64,000 nt of DNA, from assembly GCA_025517485.1 (NCBI GenBank), contig JAOPKB010000004.1:285032-349031 (forward strand). The letters are read 5' to 3'. Positions 8,196 through 16,679 of this stretch are shown in pieces. A program made the translations under genes and the position numbers. Position 1 is the first letter of the stretch, and each line of letters opens with the position of its first letter. The notes below the pieces were generated by a model. The model saw nothing but the letters and a program-made list of their open reading frames with translations, made no database searches and had not been told where the DNA came from. This DNA comes from Natronoglomus mannanivorans (GTDB taxonomy: Archaea; Halobacteriota; Halobacteria; Halobacteriales; Natrialbaceae).

Positions 8196-10367
8196 ATGGC
8201 ACCGTCGATGCCGATACGCGCACTCGCGTGTCTTACCGCCGTGATACTGTGTTTAGCGGTTGGTGCGGGTACCACGGGTGCGATCACGCCGTCCGATGGC
8301 GTGGTGAACGTGACAGATAATGGGGTGGAAGACGATCTAGTGGAGAACGTGGATGCCGCCGTAAACGTCTCCGAGCAACTCCACACCGAATCGACGAGTG
8401 AGGGACACGTCGAGGTGGGCGAGAACGGGACTCTCGTTTCCGACGTCAGCGACGGTACCGGTGCCAGCAACGGTAACGACAACAGTGCCAACAATGGTAG
8501 CGCCGCTAACAACGCCAACAGCAACGATACCGGCAACGGGGACGGCGCGCCCGAGACCACACCCACGTTCACTGCGAACCAGAGCGAGGATGCAGCCCAC
8601 GCCGACGAGGTCCACTCCGCGGCCGACGACGTCGCTGGGGACCGTGAGGGTGTCGGTGAGGGGAACGGTTCCGAAGATAACGACAGCGCCGGTGACGGAA
8701 TCGAAACAGTCGAGGAAACCCTCGATACCGTCGCAAATACCACCGGTTCGGACGACGGCGTCGAGAACGACGGTACCGAAAACGACGATACCGAGAACGA
8801 GTCGCGGGAAACCGGCCTCGAGCACGCAGCCACGAAAGCGACCACTGTGTCCGACTCGGTGACGACTGACGCCCTCGATGCGACGGTCGACGGGGCGAAC
8901 GAATCGCTCGAGGTTTCGATGGATGAACGGGAACTCGGTGTGAATACGTCCCTCGAAGACCGGAACGTGACGTCCGAACACGGTGCAATGGTACGTGCGG
9001 CGACGAACGTCACGGTCGACGCCAACAGTACGACCGGAAACGGCACGGCGCTGGCCGTTTCAACCAGTGAAACCAGTGTTCGGTCTACTGCCGGTGCCAG
9101 TGCCAGTGCCAGTGCCAGTGTTAATTCCAATGCCAGTGCTCATCCCAGCGAAAACGCGGCCACACGATCGATGGCCGCGAGGGTCGCACAGGCCAACGCC
9201 AACACGACCGTCACAGTCGCACAGCTCAATGGCGAGACCAGCGTCGTTCGGACCAACGGGAACGCGACCGCCAGAGTCGGTAACGGCAACGCGCACACGC
9301 GAGCCGCTCACTCGAGTCACGTCGACAGAGACGAGCTGGTCACGACGACCGTCGATACGAACGGCCAACTGAACGAGTCGGCAATTGCTGCCATATTCGG
9401 CGACGAGTCGAGTGAGACCGACGACTCCGATCGGTCTGGAAACGAGTCGGCGTCCAGTTCGACTTCGTCCTCGTCCTCGGCTTCGGCCTCGGCCTCGAGT
9501 TCGGGTTCCAGTTCCAGTTCGACTACCAGTTCCAGCTCGGCCACCACAACCAGCGCGAACACGCACGAGGAACCGGAGTTCCAGATTCGAACCAGTGGAT
9601 CTGACCGCGGATCGAGCGCGACGGACGCCGCTCTCGTCGGGGCGATGGGTGCCGTGACGCTCTCCGGGGCCGGGGCCGCGACCAGCGCGGGGAGTGCGGG
9701 TGCAGCCAGTGCCGGTGCCGGGGCCGGGGCCAGTGCAGGGACGGGGCTCCTCGCGAATCTGAGCTTCCTCGTTCAGTTCTTCTGGCTCCGCCATCTCCGC
9801 CCGATTCTGGTGAACCTGCCGTGGGAGTTCCTGTCGATTTCGGTCTTCAAATACAGCCGCTACGACGACTCGGACCCGCTCGAGAACGATCGGAGACGTG
9901 TGATCTACGAGACGATCGAGGACGACCCCGGTGCGTATCTCTCCGCAGTGAGCGAGACGAGTGACGTCCCGCTATCGACGGTCCGCCACCACGTTCGCGT
10001 CCTCGAGGACGAGGGACTGGTGACCTCGGTGAAGGTTCACGGGAAGCGCCGATACGTCCCCGCTGGCGAGGGTGACGTCGAACTCCACGCCGCGCTCGCC
10101 GAACCGGCAAAGCGTGATGTTCTCGAGGCGCTCGCAGACCACGGTCGGGCGAACAACGGGACCCTCGCGACGGCGCTCGATCGCGACCCCAGCACGGTCT
10201 CTCACCACCTGTCGACGCTCGAGGACGACGGACTCGTCGTTCGCGAGCAGGACGGACGATCGATCGTCAACGAACTCGCGCCCGACGTGGAGGCGCGCTT
10301 GTTCGAAGACGACGGGGTCGAAGAAGACGAGTCACAGCGGGCAGTTGCAGTTCCTGCCGACGACTGA
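8196..10367 (+). CDS. Asn-rich surface/membrane protein with C-terminal tandem winged-helix domains
   Basis: A 723 aa protein of unusual build. An N-terminal hydrophobic signal (about residues 8-28, ALACLTAVILCLAVGAGTTGA) is followed by roughly 450 residues of low-complexity, Asn/Asp/Thr/Ser-rich sequence with many N-x-S/T sequons, suggesting a glycosylated extracellular region. A Gly/Ala/Ser-rich hydrophobic stretch and LLANLSFLVQFFWL (about residues 485-545) should anchor it. From about residue 560 two helix-turn-helix modules follow: RRRVIYETIEDDPGAYLS...STVRHHVRVLEDEGLV, then KRDVLEALADHG...STVSHHLSTLEDDGLVV, both ArsR/MarR-like. The ATG at 8196 is chosen because it precedes the signal sequence. 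I infer a membrane-bound one-component regulator; the ligand is unknown. Confidence 0.8.
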   Translation: MAPSMPIRALACLTAVILCLAVGAGTTGAITPSDGVVNVTDNGVEDDLVENVDAAVNVSEQLHTESTSEGHVEVGENGTLVSDVSDGTGASNGNDNSANNGSAANNANSNDTGNGDGAPETTPTFTANQSEDAAHADEVHSAADDVAGDREGVGEGNGSEDNDSAGDGIETVEETLDTVANTTGSDDGVENDGTENDDTENESRETGLEHAATKATTVSDSVTTDALDATVDGANESLEVSMDERELGVNTSLEDRNVTSEHGAMVRAATNVTVDANSTTGNGTALAVSTSETSVRSTAGASASASASVNSNASAHPSENAATRSMAARVAQANANTTVTVAQLNGETSVVRTNGNATARVGNGNAHTRAAHSSHVDRDELVTTTVDTNGQLNESAIAAIFGDESSETDDSDRSGNESASSSTSSSSSASASASSSGSSSSSTTSSSSATTTSANTHEEPEFQIRTSGSDRGSSATDAALVGAMGAVTLSGAGAATSAGSAGAASAGAGAGASAGTGLLANLSFLVQFFWLRHLRPILVNLPWEFLSISVFKYSRYDDSDPLENDRRRVIYETIEDDPGAYLSAVSETSDVPLSTVRHHVRVLEDEGLVTSVKVHGKRRYVPAGEGDVELHAALAEPAKRDVLEALADHGRANNGTLATALDRDPSTVSHHLSTLEDDGLVVREQDGRSIVNELAPDVEARLFEDDGVEEDESQRAVAVPADD
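9089..9122 (+). repeat. GCCAGT hexanucleotide tract (Ala-Ser repeat)
   Basis: Tandem copies of gccagt encode the ASASASAS run in the extracellular part of the 8196 protein. Interrupted copies continue to about 9140. Confidence 0.8.
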
Positions 10368-10679
10368 TCGTGATCGTGATTACGACTACGACTGCGTTCC
10401 TGCTCGACATCGAGTTCTCGTTTCGGTTCCGTTTTCACCAACACGAGCGACAGTGGTGCCGTTCACTGAGTCAGTTGGGTATCGATTGCTGAACACACTG
10501 TACGTTGTTGTGACTGCGGTGTAAGCGAGTGACTGCTGTCACGGAGCGGTGGACTCCGGCGGTCGATCCACCGATCTCCGGATCGAGACACTCGGCTCGG
10601 CGAGTGGGTTCTCCGTCGGGGGCATTCGGTGGTGTTCGCAACCGGTGCATTGCGATGTCGCGAGCACCGGCGGCGATCA
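10368..10679. other. Intergenic region with a six-base periodic tract
   Basis: About 310 bp between two convergent genes. Immediately after the stop codon a decayed periodic tract (tgatcgtgatcgtgat, then tacgactacgact) runs to about 10400. No gene or RNA is supported in the rest. Confidence 0.5.
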
Positions 10680-11213
10680 TCACTCGTCGAAGGCTGCCGT
10701 ATCGCCGCGTCGGTATCGGTCCCGTCGACGATACCCCTTGACGACGCCGTCTTCGTCGAGTTCGATCGTATATCGGCCGATGATGTCCTGCGTGTCGGGG
10801 ACGGCCCGGCGTTCGATCACTTCGACGACTGCCTGCCAGCCCTCTTCGGTCGCGGTGATCTCGCTGACACCGTCGAACGTGTGGCCGATCAGTTCTCCGG
10901 CCGTCGATTGGACGGTTCGGCGGATCGCCAGGACACCCTCGATCCGGTCGTCGTCGGCGTCGATCTCGACTTCTTCAACGTCGACGTCCTCCGGATCTGT
11001 CGTCTCTTCCTGACTCGCTTGCTGTTGTTGCTGTTGCTGTTCTTGTTCCCCGTCTGCGGTCTCCGTTTCAGTTTCACTCACAGTTGGATCACTCTCGTCG
11101 TGTTGGTAGCAAAAATCGTTTTCCTGGGCTGGCCGCGAACACCGCTCACCGTCCGCTGTGAGCGCCTTGCATCGTTCGCTTCGTTGGGTATCTTGTGTGT
11201 CGGCTTGGGCCAT
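10680..11213 (-). CDS. gvpO: Gas vesicle protein GvpO
   Basis: GvpO, needed for gas vesicle formation in haloarchaea. The C-terminal GvpO domain (about residues 85-170) contains GWQAVVEVIERRAVPDTQDIIGRYTIELD followed by a basic tail GYRRRDRYRRG. The N-terminus carries a compact Cys/His motif (RCKALTADGERCSRP...FCYQHDE) that could bind zinc, then an acidic/Gln-rich linker with seven or more consecutive Q. Last gene of the minus-strand gvpA-N-O unit, 32 bp after gvpN, so very likely cotranscribed with it. Confidence 0.93.
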   Translation of the reverse strand: MAQADTQDTQRSERCKALTADGERCSRPAQENDFCYQHDESDPTVSETETETADGEQEQQQQQQQASQEETTDPEDVDVEEVEIDADDDRIEGVLAIRRTVQSTAGELIGHTFDGVSEITATEEGWQAVVEVIERRAVPDTQDIIGRYTIELDEDGVVKGYRRRDRYRRGDTAAFDE

Positions 11214-11245
11214 GGACCTGCGTCGTTCGGTGTGTCGTTAGTCGG

Positions 11246-12280
11246 TCACAGAGTGCTCTCGATGTCGTTTCGAAGGTCTTTCACGTCGCCTTCGCCGACC
11301 ACCTTCGGCGAGAGGACGTCCGTGAAGACGTCCACGAGGCGGTCGGCTTCGATGTCGTCGTCGCCGTCACTCCCGTCGAATATCGCGATCCCCTTCGCCG
11401 CCGTGATCGCCGCTCGAGTCCCGACGACGACGTCGAGTTGCTCGCGCAGTGCACGCGTGGCGGCGACGATCTGTTCGATGCGGTCGGGCGAGAGGTCGAC
11501 GTGTGCGCCGACGATCTCGCGTTCGGTCTCCTCGTCGTAGAAGTCGACGTTGACGCCGACGACTCGATCGAGGAGCGCGTCCTGGGGTTCGTGGACGCCG
11601 GCGTACTCCACGCTGTTCGAGGTGAGGATCGCCCGGAACTCCGGGTGGACGTCGATCTGTCGGTCGTCGCCGCGTTTGCCCGGTCGCTCCAGAACGCCCT
11701 CTTCGAACACCGACAGCAGGACGTTGTGGGCGACGGGATTGCTGCGCGAGAACTCGTTGTAGACGAGCGTCGCGCCCTCGCGGGCGGCGACCGACAGCGG
11801 GTTGTCGACCCAGCGTTCGCGAACGACCTCCGTCTGTTTGTGGACGCCACTGACGTACCGATCGTCCTCCTTGTAGCGCTCACCGCCGGCATGTTGGCCG
11901 ACGAGTGCCGCGGTGTCGACGGCTTCGTCGCCGTTGATGAAGACGACGGGTCGGCCCCGCTGTGCCGCAGCGGAGAGCGCCAGCGCCGTCTTCCCACAGC
12001 CGGTCGGACCGATGAGGTGGACGGGCTGGTCCGCATCGAGCCAGCCGTTGATTCGGTTCTGGAGCCCTTCGATCTGTTCGGTCGAGACGAACGGCTCGGG
12101 AACGACGTCGCTCGGGTCGGAGAGCGGGCCGTCTGCTCCACGCTGATTCTGGCTCTGAGCCCGTTTCTGTCCGTTCGTGGAGAGATTCTTCTTCGCGCGG
12201 CGGCGCTCCTTCGCTTCTCGATCGCTTCTGATCTTTTTCCCACGGACTTTGCGCTCACGCGAGGACGAATCGTTGGCCAT
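11246..12280 (-). CDS. gvpN: Gas vesicle protein GvpN (AAA+ ATPase)
   Basis: MoxR-like AAA+ ATPase of 344 aa that promotes gas vesicle growth. A very basic N-terminal region (about residues 8-32, RERKVRGKKIRSDREAKERRR) precedes the ATPase core: Walker A GPTGCGKT at residues 91-98, Walker-B-like ATLVYNEF, sensor-1 LTSNSVEYAG and the DALLDRVVG arginine-finger region. It follows gvpA by 57 bp and precedes gvpO by 32 bp, the usual haloarchaeal gvpA-(C)-N-O order with gvpC missing. Confidence 0.95.
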   Translation of the reverse strand: MANDSSSRERKVRGKKIRSDREAKERRRAKKNLSTNGQKRAQSQNQRGADGPLSDPSDVVPEPFVSTEQIEGLQNRINGWLDADQPVHLIGPTGCGKTALALSAAAQRGRPVVFINGDEAVDTAALVGQHAGGERYKEDDRYVSGVHKQTEVVRERWVDNPLSVAAREGATLVYNEFSRSNPVAHNVLLSVFEEGVLERPGKRGDDRQIDVHPEFRAILTSNSVEYAGVHEPQDALLDRVVGVNVDFYDEETEREIVGAHVDLSPDRIEQIVAATRALREQLDVVVGTRAAITAAKGIAIFDGSDGDDDIEADRLVDVFTDVLSPKVVGEGDVKDLRNDIESTL

Positions 12281-12337
12281 GAAATGAGGTGAGGTTGAAG
12301 TTGAAGATCGTAGTCGTATCGTCGTGGCGACGGCAGC

Positions 12338-12622
12338 TTATTCGGTTGCCGACTGCGGCGACGATTCTGGTCGGGTTTCGACCTTGAGTTCCTCGAGTTC
12401 CTCGAGGTCGCCTTCGGCACTCGCCTGCTCGATCTTGGATATCTCCTCCGCGTAGTGGAGGAACGTGTCCACGGAGGCGACGACGACACGGGCCTCGATG
12501 GTCAGGAGTTCGATCCCGACGACCGAGATTCGTGCCCAGACGTCGATGACGACGCCCTTGTCGAGGACTCGGTCCAGGACTTCCGCGAGACTCGAGGAGT
12601 CGGGTCTTCGTTGGTTTGCCAT
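12338..12622 (-). CDS. gvpA: Major gas vesicle structural protein GvpA
   Basis: The small hydrophobic protein that forms the ribs of the gas vesicle wall. The core [35 protein letters not shown] has the expected helix-strand-strand-helix pattern. The ATG at 12622 ([11 protein letters not shown]) is chosen over an upstream frame opening at 12661 because GvpA proteins begin near this point. At 94 aa it is longer than usual owing to an acidic tail ([20 protein letters not shown]) after the IEQ. First gene of the minus-strand operon, divergent from gvpF. Confidence 0.95.
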   Translation of the reverse strand: MANQRRPDSSSLAEVLDRVLDKGVVIDVWARISVVGIELLTIEARVVVASVDTFLHYAEEISKIEQASAEGDLEELEELKVETRPESSPQSATE

Positions 12623-12957
12623 TGTAGATGCACTTGGTTGTGGACTCCGGACCCGTATCACGGTTCACGCTGCTGCTGCAAGCAGCACCGTCAGGAACGG
12701 TGACGACCAAGCGACGCGTGTCGCAACCGGTGTACCGCCAGCGCGCTCGACAGTCCGGAATTATAAACAATACGTGACATGTGTAATAGTATTCGCCGAC
12801 TACTCCGAATCAGTCGCTCGTTTACCGGGGTCGGAAAACGAGTCAGATTATTGACCAAGCTATCCATTTATGCGCGCGTATCAGGTAGGGCCGATGTGCA
12901 CAATCAGCGTCGCGAGAGTCACGACAAGAGTCGACCGGTAACAGGGGTGACCCCGAG
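12623..12957. promoter_or_regulatory. Divergent gvpA / gvpF promoter region
   Basis: This 335 bp gap separates the start codons of gvpA (minus) and gvpF (plus) and must hold both promoters. A TATA-like TTATAAA lies at 12761-12767; it is nearly palindromic and could serve either strand. A second A/T-rich TTTATG occurs at 12866-12871. A small inverted repeat (gctgctgc-aagca) lies at 12669-12687. I cannot identify a GvpE-type activator site. Confidence 0.5.
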
Positions 12958-13581
12958 GTGAGCAACTACTACGTCTACGGCGTCATCAGGGCCAGTGACG
13001 ACCTCGAGTTCGAGACCGACGCCGTCGCGGGTGCAGACCGGATCTACACCGTCTCTCACCGACGGCTCGCGGCTGTCGTCTCCGACATCGAGGAGACCGA
13101 ACCCGAACAGACCGACGAGGACGCCCAGCGCCACGACGACGTCCTCCGCGAGATCATGGAGTACGGCGACGGTCGGACGATCGTTCCGATGCGCTTCGGG
13201 ATGGTTTTCGAGAACGAGCGCGCGCTCAAGAACGTCCTTCGAGGGGCGCGGCCGGCGTTCAGACGGACGGTGAACGATATCGAGGGGACCGTCGAACTCG
13301 GCCTCAAACTCGTCCGCGAGGAGGACGCCGACGTCGACCGCGAGGCGATCGAAGCGGCCGTCGCGGACGAACTCGAACCGCTGGCCGTCGACTCGACCGA
13401 GAGCGACCTGTTCAGCGACCGACTCGTTTTGAACCGCTCGTATCTCGTCGAGAGCGAGGACCGCGAGGCGTTCGACGAGGCGATCGCCCGGTTCGAGGAC
13501 GTACACGACGACCTGCTGGTCCAGTACACGGGTCCGTTCGCACCGTACAGTTTCGTCGACGTCCACATCGGAGCCCAATAA
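12958..13581 (+). CDS. gvpF: Gas vesicle protein GvpF
   Basis: GvpF/L-family minor gas vesicle protein (207 aa), thought to contact GvpA during nucleation. It opens with NYYVYGVI, continues with the conserved block RTIVPMRFGMVFENE and ends with TGPFAPYSFVDV, the family signature. The start is GTG at 12958, preceded by GGGGTGACC; no ATG is available upstream in frame. First gene of the plus-strand gvpF-M operon; gvpG starts 4 bp after its stop. Confidence 0.95.
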   Translation: MSNYYVYGVIRASDDLEFETDAVAGADRIYTVSHRRLAAVVSDIEETEPEQTDEDAQRHDDVLREIMEYGDGRTIVPMRFGMVFENERALKNVLRGARPAFRRTVNDIEGTVELGLKLVREEDADVDREAIEAAVADELEPLAVDSTESDLFSDRLVLNRSYLVESEDREAFDEAIARFEDVHDDLLVQYTGPFAPYSFVDVHIGAQ

Positions 13582-13585
13582 TACA

Positions 13586-13840
13586 ATGTTCATCCTCGAC
13601 GACCTCCTGTTTCGACCGTTCGTCGGCATCATCGATGCCCTGCACACGATCGCGCTCGACGAGCTGTACGATCTCGAGGGCCTCGAGGACGAACTCAAAG
13701 AGAACCAGTTGCTGTACGAACTCGGCGAGCGCTCGGAGGAGGAGTACGAACGCGAGAAGGAACGACTCGAAGAAGAGATCGAAATCGCTCGTGAAGTTCA
13801 CGAGGAACTGGCGAGTGGCCGTGTGGAGATAAAATCCTGA
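13586..13840 (+). CDS. gvpG: Gas vesicle protein GvpG
   Basis: An 84 aa minor gas vesicle protein. It has the family N-terminus FILDDLLFRPFVGI, then a long charged helix (LEDELKENQLLYELGERSEEEYEREKERLEEE) likely to be a coiled coil. It lies 4 bp after gvpF and 14 bp before gvpH, so it is translated within the same operon. Confidence 0.95.
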   Translation: MFILDDLLFRPFVGIIDALHTIALDELYDLEGLEDELKENQLLYELGERSEEEYEREKERLEEEIEIAREVHEELASGRVEIKS

Positions 13841-13854
13841 GACTGATACTGACT

Positions 13855-14679
13855 ATGAGTGACCGATTCCCTGACGATACGGACGACCCGAACGACGACC
13901 GGTCCGACGACGACCGGTGGGAGAACCGACCGCCCGACGACGGTGGTGACGAGCGAGGGTCGTGGCTCACGAGCCTGCTGACTGCCCTCGATCGACTAGA
14001 CGAGTTTTCGTCCAGTTCGGCCACCAACTCCAGCCCTGGGTCCAGACCGAGACCGGGGTCTGGCGCTGCAGACGCCGATTCCGGCTCCGATCCCGATCCC
14101 GATCCCGACCCCGACCGCCGAAAACGAGAACACCGGTCCAGTTTCGACTACGACATCTCGATCCGGACCGGGCTCGACGATCTCGTCGGCGGGAGCGGTG
14201 CCGGTGCCGGTGACCGGGGCCGTGACCGCGATCAGGGCCGGGGCCACCACGACGTTCGCCGATCCGAGCCGGACCGGTCTTCGGACCGACGCCGAACTCG
14301 CCGGCGAAACGAAGCCAACGCAGACCACCGCGTGACGACTCGAACACTGGACGACGAACTGGTCGTCACTGCCGACCTCTCCGGCGTCGACCCCGACGAT
14401 ATCACCGTCGGCTTCGACGACGGGACACTCGTCGTCGGCGTCGACAATCGAGCGATCGAGCGGGTTTCGGTCCCCTGGGCGGAGTCGTCGGCCGAAGCGG
14501 CGGTTCGAAACGGGATTTTGACCGTTACCGTCACTCCCGATTCGCAAGCGGATTCGGACGCCGGTTCGATGAACGTCGAGGGAGCGTCCGGGACGGAATC
14601 GGAGTCGGAGACGACAGACGAGCCCGAGGACGCGGAGACGAACGCGGGCGAGGATCCCGATACGGAGGACGACAGATGA
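13855..14679 (+). CDS. gvpH: Gas vesicle protein GvpH (Hsp20-like)
   Basis: GvpH, 274 aa, of the small-heat-shock-protein fold. The alpha-crystallin-like segment lies at about residues 158-225 (TRTLDDELVVTADLSGVDPDDITVGF ... NGILTVTV). The N-terminal two thirds is a low-complexity region containing a DPDPDPDP run (about 14092-14115) and RGRDRDQGRG, and the C-terminus is a long acidic tail. GvpH of model haloarchaea is nearer 180-200 aa, so this copy is expanded by repeats. Its stop overlaps the next start (ATGA). Confidence 0.88.
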   Translation: MSDRFPDDTDDPNDDRSDDDRWENRPPDDGGDERGSWLTSLLTALDRLDEFSSSSATNSSPGSRPRPGSGAADADSGSDPDPDPDPDRRKREHRSSFDYDISIRTGLDDLVGGSGAGAGDRGRDRDQGRGHHDVRRSEPDRSSDRRRTRRRNEANADHRVTTRTLDDELVVTADLSGVDPDDITVGFDDGTLVVGVDNRAIERVSVPWAESSAEAAVRNGILTVTVTPDSQADSDAGSMNVEGASGTESESETTDEPEDAETNAGEDPDTEDDR

Positions 14680-15719
14680 GCGACGACCTCGAGACACTCC
14701 TCGACGACGCGGAAGAAGCCCTGACGAACCTCGAGGATCTCGACTTCGATCTCGACGACGACGGCGATGGCGACATCCTCGAGATACTCGATAACGATCA
14801 AATCGAAACGCTCGTCGGGAACGTCGGAACGCTGGCGGACGTCGCCGACGAAGCCGAGGACTTACTCGAGGCGATCGACTTCACTGAACTTCCCGACGCG
14901 ATCGACATGAGCGAGGTGCTCAAGGCGATTCAGGTCGGCGAGATTCCCGACGCGATTCGGGAGGGAGAATCCGACGATGTCCTCAAGCTCCGACACCTGA
15001 TCCGTGCGATCAGCCTGACGAACCTCTGGGACGCCGCGAACGTTCGCGAACTGTGGCGGGCCAAACGCGATCTCGAGGACTCCGTCGACGACGTCGCAGC
15101 GGAGAGCGAGGACGGGAGTCTGCTCGAGGAGGCCGCGTCGTCGGTCTCGGAGATGGCTGACGACGATGAGGACGGTGACGGGCTCGTCGGAGACGACGAT
15201 GGCATGCTCGACGACGTCGGCGACGACCTCGCGGACGCCGCAGCCGACGAGTTCGGATCGATGGATCTCATGGACGGCGACGAGTTCGGTCTGAGTGCCG
15301 AAGACACGCAGGCCTATCAGACGATGATCCAACAGCAGGCACTTCAGGGAATCGACGAGTTCCGCGACGCGCTGTTGCTGACCCACGAGAAGTTCCAGCA
15401 GCTCTACGAGTTCAACCGGGAGAAGATGCGTCGCACCGACCGGGGGACCAACTCCCGGAACCCGACGGCGGCGTCGACGATGCCGATCGAGCGTGCGGAC
15501 GTGCCCAGCACGGTCCGGTACTCGACGGTACCCCGGGAGACGCGTCACTCGACGGCACCGAACCGACGCCGGATTTACGGGCCGCGGTTCGAGCAGGAAC
15601 TCGAGAAGCGGCGGTCTGGATCTGGATCTGGATCTGGGTCCGGGTCCGGGTCCGGGTCGGGAACCGACGCCGAATCTGGAGCCGACACCCACTCGGGAGG
15701 TGAGACCGATGGTCGATGA
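14676..15719 (+). CDS. Gas vesicle locus protein in the gvpI position, 347 aa, not confidently assigned
   Basis: The slot between gvpH and gvpJ normally holds gvpI, a small basic protein of about 140 aa. Here the product is 347 aa. Residues 1-200 are extremely acidic and Leu-periodic (LETLLDDAEEALTNLEDLDFDL..., then an amphipathic helical stretch with ELPDAIDMSEVLKAIQ and HLIRAISLTNLWD). Residues 210-260 are helical (MIQQQALQGIDEFRDALLLTHEKFQQLYEF), and only the last 90 are basic and Ser/Thr/Arg-rich, ending in a Gly-Ser run. It could be a GvpI fused to another domain or an unrelated replacement. Starts by ATGA overlap with gvpH and overlaps gvpJ by 11 bp. Confidence 0.75.
   Translation: MSDDLETLLDDAEEALTNLEDLDFDLDDDGDGDILEILDNDQIETLVGNVGTLADVADEAEDLLEAIDFTELPDAIDMSEVLKAIQVGEIPDAIREGESDDVLKLRHLIRAISLTNLWDAANVRELWRAKRDLEDSVDDVAAESEDGSLLEEAASSVSEMADDDEDGDGLVGDDDGMLDDVGDDLADAAADEFGSMDLMDGDEFGLSAEDTQAYQTMIQQQALQGIDEFRDALLLTHEKFQQLYEFNREKMRRTDRGTNSRNPTAASTMPIERADVPSTVRYSTVPRETRHSTAPNRRRIYGPRFEQELEKRRSGSGSGSGSGSGSGSGTDAESGADTHSGGETDGR
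15614..15660 (+). repeat. GGATCT/GGGTCC hexanucleotide tract (Gly-Ser repeat)
   Basis: Tandem six-base units, first tctgga and then tccggg variants, encode a run of about eight Gly-Ser pairs near the end of the gvpI-position protein. The graded sequence change along the tract suggests two expansion episodes. Confidence 0.8.
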
Positions 15720-16332
15720 TTTCCAGCCGAGTAGACAGAAAGCCGACCTCGCCGAAGTCGTCGAGATGCTCCTCGACAAGGGCGTCGTCCTCAACGCCGA
15801 CATCGCCGTCTCCGTCGGCGACACGCAACTGCTCGGTATCCAGGTCCGTGCCGCCCTTGCCTCCTTCGAGACGGCGGCCAAGTACGGCCTCGAGTTCCCC
15901 GAGGGAACCGACATGCGCCGGGTCGCCGAGGCGGCCGGCGAGCCGGAACTCGCCGAGGAGTACGACGGACGGCGGCCGCCGGTCGACCCGACTCGAGGTG
16001 TCAACGTCACCGCCGAGGAGGGAGAGTTCGGTCGTGAGGATGGTGAAGAGGGTGAAGAGGAACTCGAAGGTGGAGACGACGGAACCGACGACACCGCCGA
16101 TCGCGGTTCCGAACGACTCGGTGCGCGCCCCGATCCAGACCAACCCAACAGCGGCGATATCGACGTCTTCGACGACGGGCCACTGGATGTCGGCGAGGAC
16201 GAAGACGAAACGGACGACTCGGAGTCGGAGTCGGAGTCGGAGTCCGACGATCAGGATCAGGGTCAGGATTCGGATTCGGATCAGAACGAAGACGAAGAAA
16301 CGGCCACAGCCGAAACGGAGGGAAGCCAATGA
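15709..16332 (+). CDS. gvpJ: Gas vesicle protein GvpJ
   Basis: A GvpA-paralogue (GvpJ) of the minor structural set. The conserved core is LAEVVEMLLDKGVVLNADIAVSVGDTQLLGIQVRAALAS, followed by the GvpJ-type extension KYGLEFPEGTDMRRV. The ATG at 15709 (MVDDFQPSR) is chosen by homology to that core and by the GGAGGTGAG stretch just upstream; the longer open frame from 15493 lies inside the preceding gene. The C-terminal 80 residues are a highly acidic Glu/Asp/Ser tail with an SESESES run, making it 207 aa against about 110-130 in model species. Confidence 0.93.
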   Translation: MVDDFQPSRQKADLAEVVEMLLDKGVVLNADIAVSVGDTQLLGIQVRAALASFETAAKYGLEFPEGTDMRRVAEAAGEPELAEEYDGRRPPVDPTRGVNVTAEEGEFGREDGEEGEEELEGGDDGTDDTADRGSERLGARPDPDQPNSGDIDVFDDGPLDVGEDEDETDDSESESESESDDQDQGQDSDSDQNEDEETATAETEGSQ

Positions 16333-16679
16333 CGACGATCGACATCGACGGCGAGGAAGCAGCCGACGGCGTCATGACACTCGTCGTGACGGTCGTCGAA
16401 CTGCTAGTCGACGCCCTCGAGCGCGAGGCGGTTCGCCGGATGGAGTCGGGAGCACTCACCGACGAGGAGATCGAGCGACTCGGTCAGCAACTCGCCGCGA
16501 TCGAGGAGGAGATCGAGCAACTGAAAGAAGATCAGGAGATCGAAGACGGTGTCGAGAACCTTCGGGGCGACCTCGACGGCCTCGTCTCGGACATGATCGA
16601 CCGTCTCGACGAGGAGTCGGCCCCCGGCCAGCGGCCGGGCTACTCGGTGTTCGACGAGCCTGGAGGTGACGAGCGATGA
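16329..16679 (+). CDS. gvpK: Gas vesicle protein GvpK
   Basis: GvpK, 116 aa, a minor gas vesicle protein. It shows the conserved GVMTLVVTVVELLVDALEREAVRRMESGALTDEEIERLG helix block and a coiled-coil-like EEIEQLKED segment. The start ATG overlaps the gvpJ stop (ATGA) and its own stop overlaps gvpL the same way, indicating coupled translation. Confidence 0.95.
   Translation: MTTIDIDGEEAADGVMTLVVTVVELLVDALEREAVRRMESGALTDEEIERLGQQLAAIEEEIEQLKEDQEIEDGVENLRGDLDGLVSDMIDRLDEESAPGQRPGYSVFDEPGGDER

Noticed and set aside
8168..9130. Long minus-strand frames opposite the Asn-rich protein
   Set aside because: Caused by the low-complexity GC-biased sequence; the plus frame has the signal peptide, sequons and winged helices.
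10471..10683. Minus-strand open frame after the 8196 gene
   Set aside because: Ser/Arg/Pro-rich, no start signal, six-base periodic DNA nearby.
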